A stretch of 64,000 nt of DNA from Salegentibacter sp. Hel_I_6 (GTDB lineage: Bacteria > Bacteroidota > Bacteroidia > Flavobacteriales > Flavobacteriaceae), in the NCBI RefSeq assembly GCF_000745315.1, contig NZ_JQNQ01000001.1:2418001-2482000 (forward strand), given 5' to 3'. Below, piece by piece: positions 61,147-64,000 of this stretch. The notes below the pieces were generated by a model that ran no database searches, was not told the origin of the DNA, and worked only from the letters and a program-made list of their open reading frames with translations. The position numbers were made by a program, and so were the translations under genes. Positions within the stretch are counted from its first letter, which is position 1; the number at the start of each line of letters is the position of its first letter.

Positions 61147-61476
61147 TTGGAAGAAAAGAACTTTTTTGAAAGGGTTTATGAGGTAGTAAGACAAATACCA
61201 AAAGGAAAAGTAACTTCTTATGGCGCCATTGCAAAAAGTGTTGGTGCATCAAAAAGTGCCAGGATGGTTGGTTACGCAATGAATTCGGCTAAAGATCTTG
61301 AAGATGTTCCTGCACATCGGGTGGTGAATAGAAATGGTTTGCTTACCGGTAAGAGTCATTTTGAAGATCACAATGCTATGCAAGAGATGTTAGAAGAAGA
61401 AGGAGTGCCGGTTAAGGATTTGAAAGTGCAGAATTTTGAAAAGTATTTTTGGGATCCTATGAGAGATTTAAAATAG
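61147..61476 (+). CDS. Alkyltransferase-like protein (MGMT family, ATL)
   Basis: The 109-aa protein is the MGMT C-terminal domain alone: FFERVYEVVRQIPKGKVTSYG, then the active-site region, which reads PAHRVV (residues 55-60) in place of PCHRV. The acceptor cysteine is therefore Ala56, so it cannot repair by self-alkylation. ATL proteins bind O6-alkylguanine and recruit nucleotide excision repair. It has a TTG start and lies at the end of the trmB operon. Confidence 0.9.
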   Translation: MEEKNFFERVYEVVRQIPKGKVTSYGAIAKSVGASKSARMVGYAMNSAKDLEDVPAHRVVNRNGLLTGKSHFEDHNAMQEMLEEEGVPVKDLKVQNFEKYFWDPMRDLK

Positions 61477-61565
61477 AATTTTCTTCAGAAATTATCCCAT
61501 AACTTCACTTTATCATCCTATAGATCAATTATAGATAAATACTTCGTTTTCTTAGCTTTTACACT

Positions 61566-61573
61566 TATATTTG
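61566..61573 (+). promoter_or_regulatory. -7 promoter element of the mrp-nfu operon
   Basis: TATATTTG at about 100 nt before the mrp ATG. The leader holds a small hairpin ATCCT/AGGAT near 61,650. No ideal -33 TTG is seen. Confidence 0.45.
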
Positions 61574-61674
61574 CGTTTAGAATGAATCTATATAAGCTGA
61601 TTGGTTTTTGAAGAAAAACTCACCTAATACAGCTAAAAATATCCTGAAATATTTAGGATCATAAAATGTTTTAA

Positions 61675-62808
61675 ATGAAGTTAGACAGAAAAGAAATATT
61701 AAAATCGCTGGAAACTATTTCTGTAGCCGGAGACGGTAAAAATATGGTGGAGAGTGGTGCAGTTCAAAATGTAATGACTTTTGGCGATGAGGTTGTAGTA
61801 GACCTGGTTTTAGAAACCCCTGCCTTACATATTAAAAAGAGGGCTGAAGTGGACATTATGAAAGCTATTCACGAGCAAGTAAATCAAAAAGCTAAAGTTA
61901 AAGTAAACATTAAAGTAGAATCGGCAGATAAGAAACCTGAAATCAAAGGAAAAAATATTCCTGGAATTTCTAATATTATAGCAGTAGCTTCTGGAAAAGG
62001 CGGAGTTGGTAAATCTACGGTAACTGCTAATCTTGCCGTGACTTTATCTAAAATGGGCTTTAAAGTAGGGATTTTAGATGCCGATATTTATGGGCCATCT
62101 ATCCCTATGATGTTTGACGTAGAAACGGAGAAACCTCTTTCGGTAACTGTAGATGGTAAATCTAAAATGAAACCTATTGAGAATTACGGAGTAAAAGTAC
62201 TTTCTATTGGTTTTTTTACTAAACCTAATCAGGCAGTAGTTTGGCGTGGGCCAATGGCGGCCAAAGCGCTAAATCAAATGATTTTTGATGCCGCCTGGGG
62301 CGAACTGGATTTTCTTTTAATAGATCTGCCTCCGGGAACTGGTGATATTCATCTTTCAATAATGCAATCCCTACCTATAACTGGAGCGGTTGTGGTAAGT
62401 ACGCCGCAAAATGTGGCTTTAGCTGATGCTAAAAAAGGAGTTGCCATGTTCCGCCAGGAAAGTATAAATGTGCCTGTTTTAGGAATAGTAGAAAATATGG
62501 CATATTTTACTCCAGAAGAGCTTCCTGAAAATAAATATTATATTTTTGGAAAACAAGGTGCTAAAAACCTTGCTGAAGATATTGATGCTCCATTTTTAGG
62601 TGAAATTCCCCTGGTGCAAAGTTTAAGGGAGTCTGGCGATATTGGCCATCCTGCAGCTTTGCAAACCGCTACGCCTTTAGAAGCGGCTTTTGAGGATATT
62701 ACCCGAAATATGGTTCAGGAAACAGTAAATAGAAATAAAAGTCTGCCTCCAACTGAAGCGATAAAGATTACCACAATGGCCGGATGCAGTGCAGTAAAAA
62801 AGAAATAA
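61675..62808 (+). CDS. mrp: Mrp/NBP35-type iron-sulfur carrier ATPase
   Basis: The 377-aa protein has an N-terminal DUF59 (MIP18-like) domain (about 1-85), a linker, and the P-loop ATPase with deviant Walker A ASGKGGVGKSTVTANLA, DADIYGPSIP and LIDLPPGTGD. It ends in CSAVKKK. Mrp proteins carry or insert iron-sulfur clusters into apoproteins. The nfu gene starts at the base after its stop. Confidence 0.95.
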   Translation: MKLDRKEILKSLETISVAGDGKNMVESGAVQNVMTFGDEVVVDLVLETPALHIKKRAEVDIMKAIHEQVNQKAKVKVNIKVESADKKPEIKGKNIPGISNIIAVASGKGGVGKSTVTANLAVTLSKMGFKVGILDADIYGPSIPMMFDVETEKPLSVTVDGKSKMKPIENYGVKVLSIGFFTKPNQAVVWRGPMAAKALNQMIFDAAWGELDFLLIDLPPGTGDIHLSIMQSLPITGAVVVSTPQNVALADAKKGVAMFRQESINVPVLGIVENMAYFTPEELPENKYYIFGKQGAKNLAEDIDAPFLGEIPLVQSLRESGDIGHPAALQTATPLEAAFEDITRNMVQETVNRNKSLPPTEAIKITTMAGCSAVKKK

Positions 62809-63051
62809 ATGACGAGCGAAGAAGTTAAATTAAATGTAGAAAAGGCCCTTGCCGAAATTCGTCCTTTTTTGGAGAGTGACGGGGGGAATATTTCCCTGGT
62901 TTCTATCGAAAACGACCGCCTGGTTAAAGTTCGTTTAGAAGGAGCCTGTGTAGATTGCACGGTAAACCAGATGACTCTTAAATCTGGAGTAGAAATGACT
63001 ATTAAAAAATATGCACCACAAATAGAGAGTGTGGTTAATATTCAAAAGTAA
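62809..63051 (+). CDS. NifU C-terminal domain (Nfu) iron-sulfur scaffold protein
   Basis: The 80-aa protein is a single Nfu domain with the cluster-binding motif ACVDCTVNQMTLKSGVE (CxxC). It is short, as expected for stand-alone Nfu. It supplies or transfers [4Fe-4S] clusters. Directly adjacent to mrp without a gap. Confidence 0.94.
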   Translation: MTSEEVKLNVEKALAEIRPFLESDGGNISLVSIENDRLVKVRLEGACVDCTVNQMTLKSGVEMTIKKYAPQIESVVNIQK

Positions 63052-63083
63052 GCACCTGGCTTACGATCAAACTTGAAAGTAGC

Positions 63084-64000
63084 ATGATCAAAACCGATAT
63101 ACTTATCATTGGCGCAGGGCCAACAGGCCTTTTCGCGGTTTTTGAAGCAGGATTATTAAAGTTAAAATGCCATCTAATAGATGCGCTTCCCCAACCGGGA
63201 GGGCAGTGTTCAGAGATCTATCCTAAGAAACCTATTTATGATATTCCGGGGTTTCCCGAAGTTTTAGCAGGGGATCTCGTTACTAATTTAATGGAGCAAA
63301 TAAAACCTTTTGAACCTGGGTTTACCCTGGGCGAAAGGGCCCAAACCATAGACAAACAGGAAGACGGTAGTTTTATAGTGACTACAAATAAGGGAACAAA
63401 ACATCACGCCCCGGTGGTGGTAATTGCCGGTGGCCTCGGGAGTTTTGAACCCAGAAAACCACCTATTCCGAACATTACTGATTTTGAAGATAAAGGGGTG
63501 GCTTATATTATTCGGGAACCCGAAGATTATCGCGATAAAAAGGTAGTTATTGCCGGTGGAGGTGATTCAGCCTTAGATTGGGCTATTTATTTAGCCGATG
63601 TTGCTTCAGAAGTTTCCCTGGTACACCGAAGAAATGATTTTCGTGGCGCTTTAGATTCCGTGGAAAAAGTAGAAGAACTTTCTAAAATTGGGAAAATAAA
63701 CCTTATTACCAATGCTGAGGTAACCGATCTTCAGGGAGAAGATGAACTGGAAAGTGTAGTAATTACCCACAAAGCATCTGCTTCAGAAAAGGAAATCAAG
63801 GAAACCGATTACTTTATTCCGTTGTTTGGGCTTTCGCCTAAATTGGGTCCTATCGCAGATTGGGGGCTGGAAATAGAAAAAAACGCAATAAAAGTTGATA
63901 ATGCTTACGATTATCAAACCAATATCCCGGGTGTTTACGCTATTGGCGATGTAAATACGTATCCCGGCAAGTTAAAGCTTATTCTTTGTGGTTTTCACGA
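63084..64000 (+). CDS. Ferredoxin-NADP reductase-like flavoprotein (C-terminus cut by window edge)
   Basis: The frame from ATG 63084 is open to the window end (305 codons). It has the FAD motif ILIIGAGPTGLFAVFEAG, then PQPGGQCSEIYPKKPIYDIPG, the NAD(P) motif VVIAGGGDSALDWAIYLAD and GVYAIGDVNTYPGKLKLI, in the order of thioredoxin-reductase-like ferredoxin-NADP reductases (YumC type). The lack of a CxxC redox pair excludes thioredoxin reductase itself. It lies 32 bp after nfu and probably supports iron-sulfur or other redox work. Confidence 0.9.
   Translation, partial: MIKTDILIIGAGPTGLFAVFEAGLLKLKCHLIDALPQPGGQCSEIYPKKPIYDIPGFPEVLAGDLVTNLMEQIKPFEPGFTLGERAQTIDKQEDGSFIVTTNKGTKHHAPVVVIAGGLGSFEPRKPPIPNITDFEDKGVAYIIREPEDYRDKKVVIAGGGDSALDWAIYLADVASEVSLVHRRNDFRGALDSVEKVEELSKIGKINLITNAEVTDLQGEDELESVVITHKASASEKEIKETDYFIPLFGLSPKLGPIADWGLEIEKNAIKVDNAYDYQTNIPGVYAIGDVNTYPGKLKLILCGFH

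Noticed and set aside
1..64000. CRISPR arrays, rRNA genes or insertion sequences
   Set aside because: No regular repeat-spacer pattern, no rRNA sequence and no transposase with terminal inverted repeats were found.

Overview
The window comes from a low-GC member of the Bacteroidetes, almost certainly a Flavobacteriaceae of the Gramella/Salegentibacter/Zunongwangia type (genus is a guess). Supporting signs: many promoters of the Bacteroidetes form TTG-N19-TANNTTTG, few usable Shine-Dalgarno sites, a type IX secretion (T9SS) C-terminal sorting domain, a PorT-like protein, a SusC-like TonB-dependent receptor with a surface-type lipoprotein (Cys followed by an acidic stretch), and DUF4271, DUF4296 and DUF5686 families. 

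Layout. 1-1.96 kb: TetR repressor and TolC-type efflux protein, cut by the left edge. 2-7.4 kb: polyprenyl synthetase, then sucA-sucB (2-oxoglutarate dehydrogenase E1/E2) with a clear terminator. 7.4-11.1 kb: a small membrane ORF, a retropepsin-like protein, TatD, an acyltransferase and type I asparaginase. A tRNA-Ser(GGA) precedes an exbB-hyp-exbD-exbD-porT-like cluster (11.3-14.6 kb), which probably energises outer-membrane transport. 14.6-25.8 kb, mostly minus strand: PAP2-like membrane protein, rpoN with an inverted-repeat leader, RluA-type pseudouridine synthase, asnS, an RND/MMPL exporter, a DUF5686 outer-membrane protein, frr and pyrH. 26-38.8 kb: metallopeptidase, ferritin, Lrp regulator, saccharopine dehydrogenase family protein, pckA, hemD, DUF4271, a GT2-pyrC-DUF4296 operon, an epimerase and tyrS. 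39-46.6 kb: a LuxE-like protein, a tiny T9SS-sorted protein, then a surface lipoprotein and TonB receptor whose promoter has a Pho-box-like 11-bp direct repeat, facing a PhoB/PhoR-type two-component system. 

47,587-59,831 is a genomic island of about 12.2 kb. It is bounded by an exact 26-bp direct repeat (attL/attR) and carries a tyrosine integrase just inside the left end. Each end also has a pair of TTGTAC sites spaced 11 bp, likely integrase arm sites. It sits between a glycosyltransferase gene and trmB, which were presumably divergent neighbours. The cargo looks like anti-phage defence. A minus-strand operon encodes, in order of transcription, a stand-alone Mrr N-terminal winged-helix protein, an unknown helical protein, a 1271-aa KAP/YobI-type membrane P-loop NTPase, and a PvuRts1I/AbaSI-like modification-dependent endonuclease. 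A small serine recombinase lies downstream. An AlbA_2/Schlafen-type ATP-binding protein follows the integrase. A 39-aa ORF, coupled by ATGA overlap to a 214-aa protein, lies at the right end. The four-gene operon is the best candidate for an undescribed system. 

59.8-64 kb: trmB, a LysE-type transporter and an alkyltransferase-like protein in one operon, then mrp-nfu and a partial ferredoxin-NADP reductase-like flavoprotein (iron-sulfur and redox functions). 

All calls come from reading the sequence and from knowledge of families; no database search was run.
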